From positions 1,968,501-2,032,500 of the forward strand of contig NZ_LR778174.1 of the NCBI RefSeq assembly GCF_902810435.1: a stretch of DNA of 64,000 bases. Direction: 5' to 3'. Source of the stretch: Veillonella parvula (GTDB lineage Bacteria; Bacillota; Negativicutes; Veillonellales; Veillonellaceae). Position numbers and translations under genes: made by a program. Numbering within the stretch: the stretch's first letter is position 1; every line of letters starts with the position of its first letter. Positions 17,653-27,484 of this stretch are shown here, piece by piece. A model generated the notes under the pieces. The model was not told where the DNA came from, made no database searches, and was given only the letters and a program-made list of their open reading frames with translations.

Positions 17653-17681
17653 ACTATATCAATATGTATTAATTATGTCAA
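17653..17681 (-). promoter_or_regulatory. sigma-70 type promoter of the SsuABC-like operon
   Basis: Minus strand TTGACA (17681-17676), 17-bp spacer, TATAGT (17658-17653). The leader is about 120 nt and contains the short inverted pair TTTAGAA/TTCTAAA (about 17611-17636). The rest of the 437-bp gap (17530-17966) holds a terminator at its right end and three copies of a TAATTAAC-type repeat, but no gene. Confidence 0.75.
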
Positions 17682-17849
17682 TAAATCATATTAATATTGT
17701 AGGTATTATTATTTATGTACGAAAAATGTCAATATAGACAAGATCCTATTTATTTAAATAAGCATTTTAATATAAAAGGCAAATAAATAGATAGTATATA
17801 GAGGATCAACACCAGTAAACTTTCAGATAACATAAAGCCGCAAGATTTT

Positions 17850-17912
17850 AATTAACCAAAAACAGCAAATAACTAATTAACCAAAAGCGTTGAAGCGCTA
17901 ATTAACAAAAAA
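17850..17912. repeat. three short TTAATTAAC-type repeats
   Basis: TTAATTAACCAAAAACAG, CTAATTAACCAAAAGCG and CTAATTAACAAAAAACAG lie about 24-25 bp apart just before the terminator of the glycosyltransferase gene. No function is evident. Confidence 0.45.
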
Positions 17913-17943
17913 CAGGTAGCATCCATTGGATACTACCTGTTTG
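17909..17943. terminator. terminator of the glycosyltransferase gene
   Basis: Stem AAACAGGTAG.ATCC / GGAT.CTACCTGTTT, T-rich on both sides, 24 bp after the stop codon at 17967. Confidence 0.85.
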
Positions 17944-17966
17944 TAATGTTTATTAACTTTTCACAA

Positions 17967-19598
17967 TTATTTGAATAGAGTCTTTTTATTTAGTACGTAA
18001 ACTTCAGATGTACCTGCTTCACTAGACTCAGATACATGTGGATAAATGGAGGACTGACGGAAATGCTTAATTTCCCCTTTAGGAACGATTAACATAAGTG
18101 GCTTACCAGATTCGATAATCTTGTTAAATTCCTCTTCACTTACTTGTTCCATAAGATATTTCTTCTGCCATTCATCGCTACGTTTTTTTAATTTATCTCG
18201 ATCATCCCAGCGGCTTTCATCACCATTAATCTTGATAACCTTATGCCCCGTATAATACACAACAGCCGTACTATAGCCGTTATAGTAATAGACATCTCCT
18301 TCATAGGAATCCACTACTGGAACAACATCAATATTACTACGTTGCTTAACGAATGGCTCTAAACCTTCCATAACAACTATAGAAGATATAACCATCGTAC
18401 CAAGGACAATAATTGTAACTAAACGATATCCTCTTTTCGTATACCATGTATAGAACATAGCCAATATTGCCATAGCAACCACGACATAGAGCAAACAATA
18501 AAAACCCCATGGTGCGAAGAAAGAGCCTGCTACATAAGCAATCCACAAAAGCAACGTCGGCCCCATAATAATCCATTTTAAGGCTCTAGATTTGCCTTTG
18601 CGAATAAGCTTCATAACGCCCAAAGCACCGATAGCACTAAATGGGACTAAGCTAACAAAGGTATATAGAGGGTATTTTGTTGCCATCAAGGTGTAGAATA
18701 GCACAATTCCAACACCCCAAGTCATATTATAGATAAACCCTGTATGACGTTGTTTAAAGCCATCGATTATACCGTAAATAACGGCACCCGTCCACGGCAT
18801 GGATGCACCAAAAAAGATAGCGAGATAATACCACCACACATTATCTTCTGGATGCTCCGATTGAGTAGCGCGAGTCACATTGTGAAGCCCTAAGAAGCCA
18901 TTGATAAAGTCTTGACCATGAACACTGTACATGTATACATACCACGGCAAACAAACTACACAAAAAGCTAAAATGCCACGCCAATCGAAGATGGCTTTCA
19001 CCATAGACCAAGAACGATTAATACTTGCAAAAACAAGCAGAATCATACCAGGCAACACAATGGCTACCGGACCTTTAGTGAGTACGCCTAACGCAGCAAA
19101 TACATAGGCTACAATCATGGCATACGGTTTCTGTTCCACCAGTCCCTTGTAGGAGTAAATCATAACCATCAACGTCGTATAGAGGAGCACCATATCCGTA
19201 ATAACGCCATGTGCTACGGTCCAGAACATGAGAGATGTGCCTAGAACAGATGCCCCAATGAGACCAAGTGCCCACTTACCGCTCATGGTACGCGTAGATT
19301 GATACATGGTCGCCACCGACAAAGCACCGAAAATAGCACTCGGTAGGCGCACCACCCAATCAGCAATTCCAAAGATTTTAAAGCCAAGAGCAATGAGCCA
19401 ATAAATCATGATGGGTTTATCGTACCAATAAGTACCATAAATCTGCGGAGATAGCCAATCACCTGAAAGAACCATTTCCTTTGCCGTTAACGCATAATTA
19501 GATTCAACGGGATCTGTAACAGGCAACATATTATTGCCAAACATATAAAACACTAGCCACACAATAAATACGACTGGTGTTAATCGAGAGAGTTTCAT
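17967..19598 (-). CDS. ArnT-like membrane glycosyltransferase (GT-C/PMT superfamily)
   Basis: 543 residues with about twelve membrane helices. The first periplasmic loop has DPVESNYALTAKEMVLSGDW followed by YGTYWYDKPIMIYWL. This is the acidic pair plus 'YxxKPPLxYW' pattern of ArnT/GT83 enzymes that move a sugar from a polyprenyl phosphate carrier onto lipid A or other glycans. A C-terminal soluble domain (from about residue 430) resembles that of ArnT. Use on lipid A is an inference from the diderm setting. The DedA gene precedes it by 10 bp; both probably share a transcript. Confidence 0.85.
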   Translation of the reverse strand: MKLSRLTPVVFIVWLVFYMFGNNMLPVTDPVESNYALTAKEMVLSGDWLSPQIYGTYWYDKPIMIYWLIALGFKIFGIADWVVRLPSAIFGALSVATMYQSTRTMSGKWALGLIGASVLGTSLMFWTVAHGVITDMVLLYTTLMVMIYSYKGLVEQKPYAMIVAYVFAALGVLTKGPVAIVLPGMILLVFASINRSWSMVKAIFDWRGILAFCVVCLPWYVYMYSVHGQDFINGFLGLHNVTRATQSEHPEDNVWWYYLAIFFGASMPWTGAVIYGIIDGFKQRHTGFIYNMTWGVGIVLFYTLMATKYPLYTFVSLVPFSAIGALGVMKLIRKGKSRALKWIIMGPTLLLWIAYVAGSFFAPWGFYCLLYVVVAMAILAMFYTWYTKRGYRLVTIIVLGTMVISSIVVMEGLEPFVKQRSNIDVVPVVDSYEGDVYYYNGYSTAVVYYTGHKVIKINGDESRWDDRDKLKKRSDEWQKKYLMEQVSEEEFNKIIESGKPLMLIVPKGEIKHFRQSSIYPHVSESSEAGTSEVYVLNKKTLFK

Positions 19599-19608
19599 AA
19601 GGGCCTCC

Positions 19609-20196
19609 TTATCGACGATTACGATAGTATCTAAAGCCCAGTACTACAGCTATAATGACAAATACAACGATCATAACAATCAAGAACTCATGATTGTACT
19701 CGATAAGGTCTTGCCAATTTTCACCAAGTACCTTGCCTAAGTAAACGAGCAAAATCGTCCAAGGAATCGTACCGAGTACCGTCCAGATGATGAAATGCCA
19801 CATGGGATAGCGTGCCATTCCTGCAGGGAAGGAGATAAAGGTACGAACACCAGGTAAAAGTCGACCAAAAAATACAGCTACACCGCCATATTTATTAAAC
19901 ATCTTTTCTGCCAGTTCAAATTTATGTTCATTAAAGAATATATATTTACCATATTTCAATAATAAAGGGCGCCCACCATGCTCACCCATCCAGTAGGATA
20001 CTATAGAACCAACAATACCTGCTAAGATACCTACCACCATTGTTGTATGCATATCAAATATGCCTTGAGCTATCAAATACCCCGCAAAACCAAGTACGAT
20101 TTCACTTGGAATAGGCACATTAGCATTTTCTAGAACCATTGCAATAAACATGGCCGTATAGCCATATGTTTCCATAAACGAAATAATATATTCCAC
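19609..20196 (-). CDS. DedA family membrane protein
   Basis: 195 residues. It begins MEYIISFMETYGYTAMFIAM, followed by NVPIPSEIVLGFAGYL and the DedA signature FGRLLPGVRTFISFPAGMARYP (arginine-rich re-entrant motif). DedA/VTT proteins act as lipid-carrier or phospholipid scramblase/flippases; several are needed for undecaprenyl-phosphate recycling. Its position before an ArnT-like glycosyltransferase, which uses undecaprenyl-linked sugar, fits that role. GTG start at 20196 with GAGG at 7 bp. Confidence 0.9.
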   Translation of the reverse strand: MEYIISFMETYGYTAMFIAMVLENANVPIPSEIVLGFAGYLIAQGIFDMHTTMVVGILAGIVGSIVSYWMGEHGGRPLLLKYGKYIFFNEHKFELAEKMFNKYGGVAVFFGRLLPGVRTFISFPAGMARYPMWHFIIWTVLGTIPWTILLVYLGKVLGENWQDLIEYNHEFLIVMIVVFVIIAVVLGFRYYRNRR

Positions 20197-20308
20197 TATT
20201 TTACCTCATTAAAAATCCCCATCCGGGTTCTATAATGTACTTATTCTGGTACATCATTTCGTGAAAATTTCACCCAACCATTTGGTACACTATATATTTT
20301 ACCATAAT

Positions 20309-20340
20309 AAAGAGACCCTCACCACAGGTGGGGTCTCTTT
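20309..20340. terminator. rho-independent terminator
   Basis: AAAGAGACCCTCACCACAGG and its partner GGTGGGGTCTCTTT form a GC-rich stem with T-runs on both strands. It lies in the gap between the DedA gene and the FecE-like gene and most likely ends the iron-uptake transcript. Confidence 0.85.
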
Positions 20341-20446
20341 AAGGTATAAACAGTATGCAATTTTCGAAATAGCTTTTTTACTATTGTGTACATTTCAGTA
20401 AAAACAGCTAACAATTAACTAGTATATAGCATTTAAGTTCCTCTAT

Positions 20447-21235
20447 TTAAGCAAGACCATATGGTACACATATAGGACATGTTTCTTCACTGCGAGGACT
20501 TTGTAAAATATCCGCTTTAATACCGAACCACTCTGCTAAATTCTCTGGGGTCATCATCATATGCGGAGTTCCATCACCTACAATAGCTCCCTCTTTAAGA
20601 GCAATAATGCGGTCACTATAGCGCAAAGCTAGATTCAAATCATGGAGCACCATAACGACCATAATATTTCGTTCCCGCTGTGTGCGTTTAACTAGCTCCA
20701 TCAACTCAATTTGATGGCGACTATCGAGATAGGTAGTCGGTTCATCGAGGAGTAAAATATTCGGTTCTTGCGCCAAACTTAATGAAAGCCATACGCGCTG
20801 CCGTTCACCGCCGGATAGTTCCCCTATTTGCCGATACCGATATTTCCATACATCTGTGCATTTCATCGCCTGCTCCACAGCAGCTAAATCCGCATCAGAT
20901 AGTTCCTTAAAAATCGATACATACGGATTTCGTCCGGATCGAACCAACTGCTCAACTAACATTCCTTCAGGGGCGGTCGTAATTTGCGGTAACAAAGCTA
21001 TATGGCGCGCTAATTCCTTCGTATTCCACGAATGTAAAGATTTTTCATCCAGCGATATGGTGCCTTGTTTTATCTTGATAAGCCGCGCCAAAGCTTTCAA
21101 AAACGTTGATTTTCCCGAACCATTTGGACCAATAATAGATATTATTTCCGGTTTATCAAAGACGATAGATTGATTCTCCAGTATCAATCGTTTTCCATAA
21201 CCTACCGTTATATTATCGACTATTAACACACTCAT
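20447..21235 (-). CDS. FecE/FhuC-like ABC transporter ATP-binding protein (iron complex, heme or cobalamin)
   Basis: 262 residues. ABC motifs: Walker A GPNGSGKST, Q-loop LLPQITTAPEGMLVEQLV, signature LSGGERQRVWLSLSLAQEP, Walker B ILLLDEPTTYLDSRHQ and switch His VLHDLNLALRYSDR. The TYLDSRHQ and VLHDLNLA forms are typical of siderophore/heme/B12 importers (FecE, FhuC, BtuD). It starts in an ATGA overlap with the permease stop. Last gene of the FecB-FecC-FecE run. Confidence 0.9.
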   Translation of the reverse strand: MSVLIVDNITVGYGKRLILENQSIVFDKPEIISIIGPNGSGKSTFLKALARLIKIKQGTISLDEKSLHSWNTKELARHIALLPQITTAPEGMLVEQLVRSGRNPYVSIFKELSDADLAAVEQAMKCTDVWKYRYRQIGELSGGERQRVWLSLSLAQEPNILLLDEPTTYLDSRHQIELMELVKRTQRERNIMVVMVLHDLNLALRYSDRIIALKEGAIVGDGTPHMMMTPENLAEWFGIKADILQSPRSEETCPICVPYGLA

Positions 21236-22233
21236 CTTCGCCCCACCCCTTTCAATAGATACAAGAAGAATGGAGCACCCAAGAAGCTCATCAGTACGCC
21301 TACAGGAATTTCACCGGGCGCAATCACCATGCGCGCCAATGTATCTGCATAAACAATTAATATGCCACCAAAGACCATAGACGTAGGAATCAAATAACGA
21401 TAATCCACACCTACAATGAGACGCGCCACATGAGGCACAATAAGACCTACAAAACCCAACATTCCCGACACGCTCACCGCTGATGCGGCTAATAAAGAAG
21501 CTAATACGAGTAAGGACAATCGACATCTTTCAACATGCACACCTAAAGTGCGCGCCGTATCATCGCCTAAACTAAGCAATGTAAGCCATCTGATAGATAT
21601 CATAGATCCAATAATTCCTATAGCCGTATAAGGCCAGATCATCATTACATCATCCCAGCTGCGCCCTACAAAACCACCTGCCATCCAGCTCACCGTTCCT
21701 TGAACACGATCCGGATAAAACACAGATAGAATCGTATTAAATCCGCCGAAAAAAGCAGCTACTGCCACACCGGCCAAGATAAGGCGCAACGGATTGAGCC
21801 CACCTTGCCAAGAAATCCCATAAACCAAAAACGATGCCACTAACGCACCAACAAAAGCACCAATAGGAACAAGCATAACGTAAGTAGGCATGAGAATCAT
21901 GATGATCATAGCCGCCAAAGCACCGCCAGAGGTAATGCCGATAATTCCGGGATCCGCCAAAGGATTTCGCAAGATACCTTGTAAAATCACACCGGCTAAG
22001 GCAAGATTCATGCCAGCTAAAAAGCCCACTACAACACGTGGTAAGCGTATAGTCATGATAATTTGACCAATTTTCGATGTGTCGCCACCCGTTATGATTT
22101 GGTATAATTCGCCCCAAGTTAATGGAACGGCGCCCAGTTTCATACTCAGCAACACTCCTGCTATTAACAGAATCAGCGCAGCCACAAAAACGCGTAAGCC
22201 ACGACGTTCCTGCACATTAATGAGATTGTCCAT
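21232..22233 (-). CDS. FecCD family ABC transporter permease
   Basis: About 333 residues and ten membrane helices. Family signatures: RLPRVVVGFLAGMNLALAG, ILRNPLADPGIIGITSGGA, and near the C-terminus GMLGFVGLIVPHVARLIVG with ADTLARMV. Moves an iron chelate, heme or corrinoid across the inner membrane. The ATG at 22233 is preferred: AAAAGGTG lies 6 bp before it and the encoded start MDNLINVQERRGLR is normal, while the open frame runs 20 codons further without a ribosome site. It overlaps the binding-protein gene by 17 bp. Confidence 0.9.
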   Translation of the reverse strand: MDNLINVQERRGLRVFVAALILLIAGVLLSMKLGAVPLTWGELYQIITGGDTSKIGQIIMTIRLPRVVVGFLAGMNLALAGVILQGILRNPLADPGIIGITSGGALAAMIIMILMPTYVMLVPIGAFVGALVASFLVYGISWQGGLNPLRLILAGVAVAAFFGGFNTILSVFYPDRVQGTVSWMAGGFVGRSWDDVMMIWPYTAIGIIGSMISIRWLTLLSLGDDTARTLGVHVERCRLSLLVLASLLAASAVSVSGMLGFVGLIVPHVARLIVGVDYRYLIPTSMVFGGILIVYADTLARMVIAPGEIPVGVLMSFLGAPFFLYLLKGVGRR

Positions 22234-23200
22234 ATAACACCTTTTCCGCATATAATAACACTTGATCCATTCGAGCGGTCGGCACCGACGCAAACAAAGG
22301 ACCCGGCAAGACCTCTATATTCCCATTAGCAACAGCAGGTACATTCTGCCATGCCGGCGTTTTAAAAGCCTTTTTAAAAGCTGCTATATCTTTCTCACCG
22401 CTACTGCCATGATTAATCAAGATAACCTTGTCACAATCAAGAACGGCCATCGTCTCCAGATTAAGCGGAATATATCCATCCAAAGCATTCTCCGATACAT
22501 CCTGCGGCAAATATACATCAGCCACATTTTTTGCCCCTAATCTTTGGAAAATATCTCCCACATATGTTTTACTGGAGGCTAGTTGGTAACTCGTAGGTGT
22601 CCCAAAAACGATGAGGACACGCGGTACAGACTCATCTTTATGACGCTGTATGATTTCCGTTAGGATATCATTATATTTCTGGACCAACGCAGCCGCCTCC
22701 CTATCATGACCAGTCATAGTGCCCACATGTCGAATATGGTCCATGATGTCATCATAATTGGAGGATAAGTGGTAAAAGCTAGGAATATGATTCGCATTAA
22801 AAGCTTTGCGCAACGCCGTTTGAAACGGCATGGCAATGCCGATAACGAGATTCGGGTCGGACATAATAATTCGTTCAATACTTGGAGATACAGCACTATT
22901 CATATTCGGATACTGTGCAATTTTAGCCTGCACATCTGCCGGTAACTCCCTTGAATTTACTACGCCTACGGGGCTAACACCTAAAGTGATAAGCAATTCA
23001 CTATCCGCCGAAGAAATGGATACTACACGACTTGCTATGTTTGGCAACGACACAATTTGCTTCGTATCATCTTCAATCTGAATAGCACCTGCCTCGCTGA
23101 ATACCTCTCGCTTGCCTTCAAAGCTCATAACCGTAGTGAAAGTTCCCACAACGGCAACAAGCCCCAATAAACATAATAATGGCTTATTGATAATGATCAC
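22217..23200 (-). CDS. FecB/BtuF-type periplasmic substrate-binding protein
   Basis: 327 residues. An N-terminal export segment (NKPLLCLLGLVAVVGTF) has a Cys at about position 10 but no clear lipobox. The body is helical-backbone type: RVVSISSADSELLITLGVSP, IERIIMSDPNLVIG, PRVLIVFGTPTSYQLASSKT and a C-terminal QVLLYAEKVLYG. This matches binding proteins for iron siderophores, heme or B12. GTG start at 23200 overlapping a GAGGTG ribosome site; no other in-frame start exists before a stop. Works with the next two genes and probably with the TonB receptor upstream. Confidence 0.85.
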   Translation of the reverse strand: MIIINKPLLCLLGLVAVVGTFTTVMSFEGKREVFSEAGAIQIEDDTKQIVSLPNIASRVVSISSADSELLITLGVSPVGVVNSRELPADVQAKIAQYPNMNSAVSPSIERIIMSDPNLVIGIAMPFQTALRKAFNANHIPSFYHLSSNYDDIMDHIRHVGTMTGHDREAAALVQKYNDILTEIIQRHKDESVPRVLIVFGTPTSYQLASSKTYVGDIFQRLGAKNVADVYLPQDVSENALDGYIPLNLETMAVLDCDKVILINHGSSGEKDIAAFKKAFKTPAWQNVPAVANGNIEVLPGPLFASVPTARMDQVLLYAEKVLYGQSH

Positions 23201-23343
23201 CTCGCAGATTACTTATGCAAGCTAAACCTCATACATTATAGTTTCAAATTAATGCCACTATATTACATACACCAATACATATGCATGTATTTCATTCATA
23301 CATTAAGGCCTCAGCATTTCATGCGTACATTAATATCTCACTA

Positions 23344-25407
23344 TTACATACGCAAGTTAAGGCCCATACGATAAGTGGCGCCATGAATATCCCGTAAGTC
23401 TTGTTTTTCACCAAATATATTTTCGACCCCTACATACATGGATGCATTATCATTCAACTGACGAGTCACCATAACATTCCAAGTTTGAATATTTTTCTTT
23501 TTCGGAATGCTGAGGCGTGGGTTAACAACGATAGCATCAATGCCATCAAGGTAGTTAATATAATAATTACCCCAGAACGCGCCAGTCCAGCGACCTTGAT
23601 GATAATTAACACCACCACTAAATACATGACGACCACGGTTTAACAGACGATTATGGGTAACGTCATTCTTCGCATCCAAATAAGTATAGTTACCGAATAC
23701 ATCCCATTTATCATTGAGTCTATGATTTACAGATAATTCCACACCTTGCAATACAGCACGAGGTAAATTGGAATACGAAACATAAATACGGCGATTTGCC
23801 ATATCAATACGATTAGCACCGCTTTCAATATAATTTTTAATAACATTGTGGAAATAGGACGCCTTAACATTTGTCCGTTTCCAATCTTTTTCTACAGAGA
23901 AATCAAAGTTATAAGAGCTTTCAGGTTTCAAATTAGGATTACCTTGCAAATATATATCGAAAGCCCCTAATCGCCCTCTTGGCACATTAGATGCCATAAG
24001 CCAATGATGATACATTTCCGTCATACCAGGTGTGGAGTAGCCTGCACCATAGTTTATTTTAAAGCGAAGACTATCATTTGCTTTATAGGTAACACCAATC
24101 TTAGGCGACCAATGACTATCAAATGCATTTGACGTATCGTAGCGAACAGCAGGAATGATTACCCATTTACGACTAGGTTTCCATTGATGTTGCACAAAGT
24201 AACTACCGTAATTAATGGTTGCCTTACCCGCAGTATCTGTAATGCCTTCTCGAGTTCTTGACCATGCAATGGAGCCGTTATTAATACGCGTACTAATCGC
24301 TTCTTGACGACGGAATTGAACGCCATAAGTCAAGAGATTCTTCTTATCTATTGATGTGTTAACCTGTGCGTCTGTAATCCATTCTTTATTATAATATTCA
24401 TCCCAAATGGATAGTTTTTTTATGCCACCCGTGCGCTTATATTGATCATAGGTGTCTTTGTAATGATTGTAGTAAGACTGCACCATAAGCGATGACCGAC
24501 CGCGACGACCATTCCAACGAAGACCTGTGCTTGTAGTAGTCGTATTTTTATCAACCGATTGAATTAATGAGCTACCCTTTTTCGTATTCATATCCAAGTC
24601 TTCAGTTTCTCGATCTATAAAGAAGGAAAATTTATCCCTTTTTCCCGCTTGATAAGATACGTCAAAATGAAGCGGTATCCGATCACCATGATAATTATTA
24701 TCCGAGCCAGAATCATTATTACCCGCTATATTCCTGCGAATACCAGCACCGACCGATCCGTTCCACTTTCCTTTTTGTCCACTACGAGCCAATACATTGA
24801 AGTTATATCCCGTCGCACTCGATGCATCACGGCGAGAGATTTCAGTATTAACCTCTACACTTGGCTTTCTGGATTGCTTTGTAATAATATTAATAACCCC
24901 ACCGTTCGCCTCAGAACCATAAAGTGCACTCGACGGACCACGCGTTATTTCGATGCGTTCCACATTATCCATGCCTTGACGAAGCCAGCCCATGGCATTA
25001 GCTCTCGTTTTCGTCAACTCTCCCGTAACACGTCGTCCATCAATAAGAATTAATGTATGACGAGATTCGGCGCCACGCATCGTAATATTTTGTCCACCAT
25101 GAGCATCGGTGCTGAAAGCGACGCCTGGCACACTTTGTAAGGCTTGCTCTAAATTACGATATTGGCGATCTTTAATTTCCTCTTGTGAAATAATCGTTGT
25201 CGCGATTGGCACATCGCGAACTAATGCCTCCGTACGAGTAGCCGTAACCGTAATATCTTTCATGCGTCTTGACTGCTCATTACTCACAGTATTTTGAGAT
25301 TCATTCACACTATCCACACTTGTAGAACTATTATTTTCTGCACCTACCACACCTGCAACAGACGTTAGATATACAACACACAATAGTGCTGCCCATGACT
25401 TTTTCAT
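23344..25407 (-). CDS. TonB-dependent outer-membrane receptor
   Basis: About 687 residues. The signal peptide MKKSWAALLCVVYLTSVAGV is followed by a linker and the TonB-box region (MKDITVTATR). The plug domain has VPIATTIISQEEIKDRQYRN, SVPGVAFSTDAHGGQNITM and GPSSALYGSEANGGVINIITK. A 22-strand barrel with GNPNLKPESSYNFD follows and ends in aromatic-plus-last-residue form (MGLNLRM). Class similar to CirA/FepA/BtuB/heme receptors; ligand not determined. ATG at 25407 with GGAGG; a GTG directly before it is the alternative. Presence proves an outer membrane. Upstream come tonB, exbD and exbB. Confidence 0.92.
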   Translation of the reverse strand: MKKSWAALLCVVYLTSVAGVVGAENNSSTSVDSVNESQNTVSNEQSRRMKDITVTATRTEALVRDVPIATTIISQEEIKDRQYRNLEQALQSVPGVAFSTDAHGGQNITMRGAESRHTLILIDGRRVTGELTKTRANAMGWLRQGMDNVERIEITRGPSSALYGSEANGGVINIITKQSRKPSVEVNTEISRRDASSATGYNFNVLARSGQKGKWNGSVGAGIRRNIAGNNDSGSDNNYHGDRIPLHFDVSYQAGKRDKFSFFIDRETEDLDMNTKKGSSLIQSVDKNTTTTSTGLRWNGRRGRSSLMVQSYYNHYKDTYDQYKRTGGIKKLSIWDEYYNKEWITDAQVNTSIDKKNLLTYGVQFRRQEAISTRINNGSIAWSRTREGITDTAGKATINYGSYFVQHQWKPSRKWVIIPAVRYDTSNAFDSHWSPKIGVTYKANDSLRFKINYGAGYSTPGMTEMYHHWLMASNVPRGRLGAFDIYLQGNPNLKPESSYNFDFSVEKDWKRTNVKASYFHNVIKNYIESGANRIDMANRRIYVSYSNLPRAVLQGVELSVNHRLNDKWDVFGNYTYLDAKNDVTHNRLLNRGRHVFSGGVNYHQGRWTGAFWGNYYINYLDGIDAIVVNPRLSIPKKKNIQTWNVMVTRQLNDNASMYVGVENIFGEKQDLRDIHGATYRMGLNLRM

Positions 25408-25529
25408 CACACACCTCCAGAAAATATATTAGGGCTCTAATAGTATAAAACGATATCTAATCTCAATTATATATTCATCAGGAATAACTATCAATATTAT
25501 TTTATGTTATCAAAGTAATATATATACAT

Positions 25530-25563
25530 AAAAAAACTAGTATCTATAAAGATACTAGTTTTT
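25530..25563. terminator. terminator after tonB
   Basis: AAAAACTAGTATCTATAAAG and its complement ending TAGTTTTT form a perfect stem, 9 bp past the tonB stop. It separates the tonB-exb transcript from the receptor gene. Confidence 0.85.
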
Positions 25564-25571
25564 CATTATAC

Positions 25572-26375
25572 TTATAAATTATAGTGAATTGTGATATCTG
25601 CATATTGCTGTGTACCTGTAGAATTTTCAGCGCCACCCACACTATAAGCATATTCTCTAGCATGTTCTGATAACATAGGGTCATCAGAGTTAAGAACTTC
25701 CACACTGGCAACACTGCCACCTGGGGCAAAATAAATTCTTAGTGTTACATCACCTTGAATTCCCATAGTGTATGCATCTGTAGGGTAATTACTATTAATT
25801 GCACTTTGTAAATTACTCCAATACCCATCATAACTGAATGTGCCGCCACCACCGACATCAACTTCAGTACCTCCGGTACCTTCACGATCGCTAAGCCCTT
25901 CTCCGCTACCTGTTGATGCATACCCGATTCCAGAACCTTCAGCTCCGACAAGTCCACTCCCCGTATTGCTACCAACAGAAGATTGTTTAACCGTTCCTAT
26001 TTCACCAGCACTCGCTTGTTGACTAGACGGACTTACATCACTTTTTGTAGGAACAGCAGAGTTTCCATTTTGTCCTCCATGACCGGCTCCTCCGTTATCA
26101 AGTTGAACATTATTATTTTCCAATTCTTTTGAGTGTTGAAGCTCATGAGCTTTTTCTTCTTTAATTTGCTCTTTAATTTCCTCTACTTGTTTCTCTGCTT
26201 CCTGTTCCGTTAGAAAATTAATTTGTAACGATCCAGCCATCTGAGATTCGATATAATCAGAAAAAGAAATAAAAGCAACACCCACCGTAATAATACTTAT
26301 AATGGTAGCAATAACAAAGGCTTTTTTATAGGTCATATGTGGATAATTCCACACATCTACATATTGTTTCGCCAT
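25572..26375 (-). CDS. tonB: TonB-family energy transducer
   Basis: 267 residues. One membrane helix near the N-terminus (about 15-37, KAFVIATIISIITVGVAFIS) spans the inner membrane. Next are a charged helical stretch (EQEAEKQVEEIKEQIKEEKA) and a long Gly/Ser-rich linker (residues about 95-180), where classical TonB has Pro-rich repeats. The C-terminal TonB domain (VTLRIYFAPGGSVASVEVLN... YADITIHYNL) contacts the receptor TonB box. Transmits proton-motive-force energy from ExbBD to the outer membrane. Gene order exbB-exbD-tonB-receptor supports the call. Confidence 0.85.
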   Translation of the reverse strand: MAKQYVDVWNYPHMTYKKAFVIATIISIITVGVAFISFSDYIESQMAGSLQINFLTEQEAEKQVEEIKEQIKEEKAHELQHSKELENNNVQLDNGGAGHGGQNGNSAVPTKSDVSPSSQQASAGEIGTVKQSSVGSNTGSGLVGAEGSGIGYASTGSGEGLSDREGTGGTEVDVGGGGTFSYDGYWSNLQSAINSNYPTDAYTMGIQGDVTLRIYFAPGGSVASVEVLNSDDPMLSEHAREYAYSVGGAENSTGTQQYADITIHYNL

Positions 26376-26383
26376 AGCATCAC

Positions 26384-26788
26384 CTATTTATTAACAGTGG
26401 CAATACTAATACTTGCAGCGCCGGCTAATTTCATATCATCCATTAATTCCACGACCTTGCCATAACTCAACTCCTTGTCGGCACGAATAAGGAAGTTTTG
26501 ATTTTTATTCTCTCCAATTTTGGCTTTCACAGAGCTAATAAGCTGTTCTTTCGTCACATATCCATCATCAATCATCAGCTGCCCAGATTTTTCAAAATCA
26601 ATTAAAACCGGGCGCAACTCTGCGGACTGTTGTGTTTTTGTTTTTGGTAGCATAATAGACAAGGATTGTTGTGGAATCGTATATATGGTGCTAATCATAA
26701 AAAATACGAGCAAGAAAAAGATGATATCAATCATAGGGATAATCATCAAAGTAGGCTTTTCTCCCTCCATACGGCTCATTCGTTTCAT
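26384..26788 (-). CDS. exbD: ExbD/TolR family proton-channel subunit
   Basis: 134 residues. The single helix carries the essential channel Asp at residue 21 (IIPMIDIIFFLLVFFMIS). The periplasmic domain that follows (RPVLIDFEKSGQLMI... IRADKELSYGKVVELMDDMK) is the ExbD dimerisation fold. It overlaps the exbB stop as ATGA and is followed 8 bp later by tonB. Together they form the TonB motor. Confidence 0.93.
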   Translation of the reverse strand: MKRMSRMEGEKPTLMIIPMIDIIFFLLVFFMISTIYTIPQQSLSIMLPKTKTQQSAELRPVLIDFEKSGQLMIDDGYVTKEQLISSVKAKIGENKNQNFLIRADKELSYGKVVELMDDMKLAGAASISIATVNK

Positions 26789-27396
26789 GCAGCATGCCCC
26801 CGATCATAAGAATCTAAGACACGAGAAAATGAATCTTCTAAACGAGATATTGTCATACGTACATGATGAGTAAACCCGGCATGAAAACACAATGCCACAA
26901 TAGCCACGCAAAGACCAGAAGCAGTTGCAACAAGGGCTTCCCCCACACCACCGGTAATAGCAGTAGGTACCGCACCGTCAGCACCGAACACCTGAAAGGC
27001 ACCAATCATACCCGTTACAGTACCAAGCAAACCTAATAATGGTGCTATCGTAACAATAGTAGAGAGCCAATCAAGGCCACGTGAAGCGTGTGTATAAACA
27101 TGGGCCACCATATCTTCCATTTTGGATTGCAATACATTGCGATCATGACACTGTCCAAGCACGCGAGTTAGATTATACGAAATATTAGCTGTATATTTAG
27201 ATTCTAAGCTAGTTAATAAGGATTGCCAGTTTATTTCGCTCTCTTCTAATGCATCATTCAGAGCAAACATTTCCCGCTTCAATTGTCGATAATAAGCTAT
27301 ACGTTCTATCGCTATAGCTACGGTTATGATAAGTGCCACTAGTAGCGGCCACATAACAAATCCACCATGTAAGAATAATTCCCACGCCTCTTTCAT
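26785..27396 (-). CDS. exbB: ExbB/TolQ/MotA family proton-channel protein
   Basis: 203 residues. Three membrane helices at about 14-32, 110-130 and 148-170; the family motif GLDWLSTIVTIAPLLGLLGTVTGMI precedes AITGGVGEALVATASGLCVAI. Pentameric inner-membrane channel that drives TonB using the proton gradient. First gene of the exbB-exbD-tonB unit. A candidate promoter with a Fur-like palindrome lies about 90-100 bp upstream. Confidence 0.92.
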   Translation of the reverse strand: MKEAWELFLHGGFVMWPLLVALIITVAIAIERIAYYRQLKREMFALNDALEESEINWQSLLTSLESKYTANISYNLTRVLGQCHDRNVLQSKMEDMVAHVYTHASRGLDWLSTIVTIAPLLGLLGTVTGMIGAFQVFGADGAVPTAITGGVGEALVATASGLCVAIVALCFHAGFTHHVRMTISRLEDSFSRVLDSYDRGHAA

Positions 27397-27484
27397 CGTA
27401 AACCTCCTTTATAAGTAGCTTAATTCTATATACTAATTTCCTACACTAACAAACTGATTATAAATAGACTATCCTATTGTAAAT

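Noticed and set aside
25411-25571. Cobalamin riboswitch before the TonB-dependent receptor
   Set aside because: The gap is only about 160 bp, contains the tonB terminator, and shows no B12-box-like sequence.
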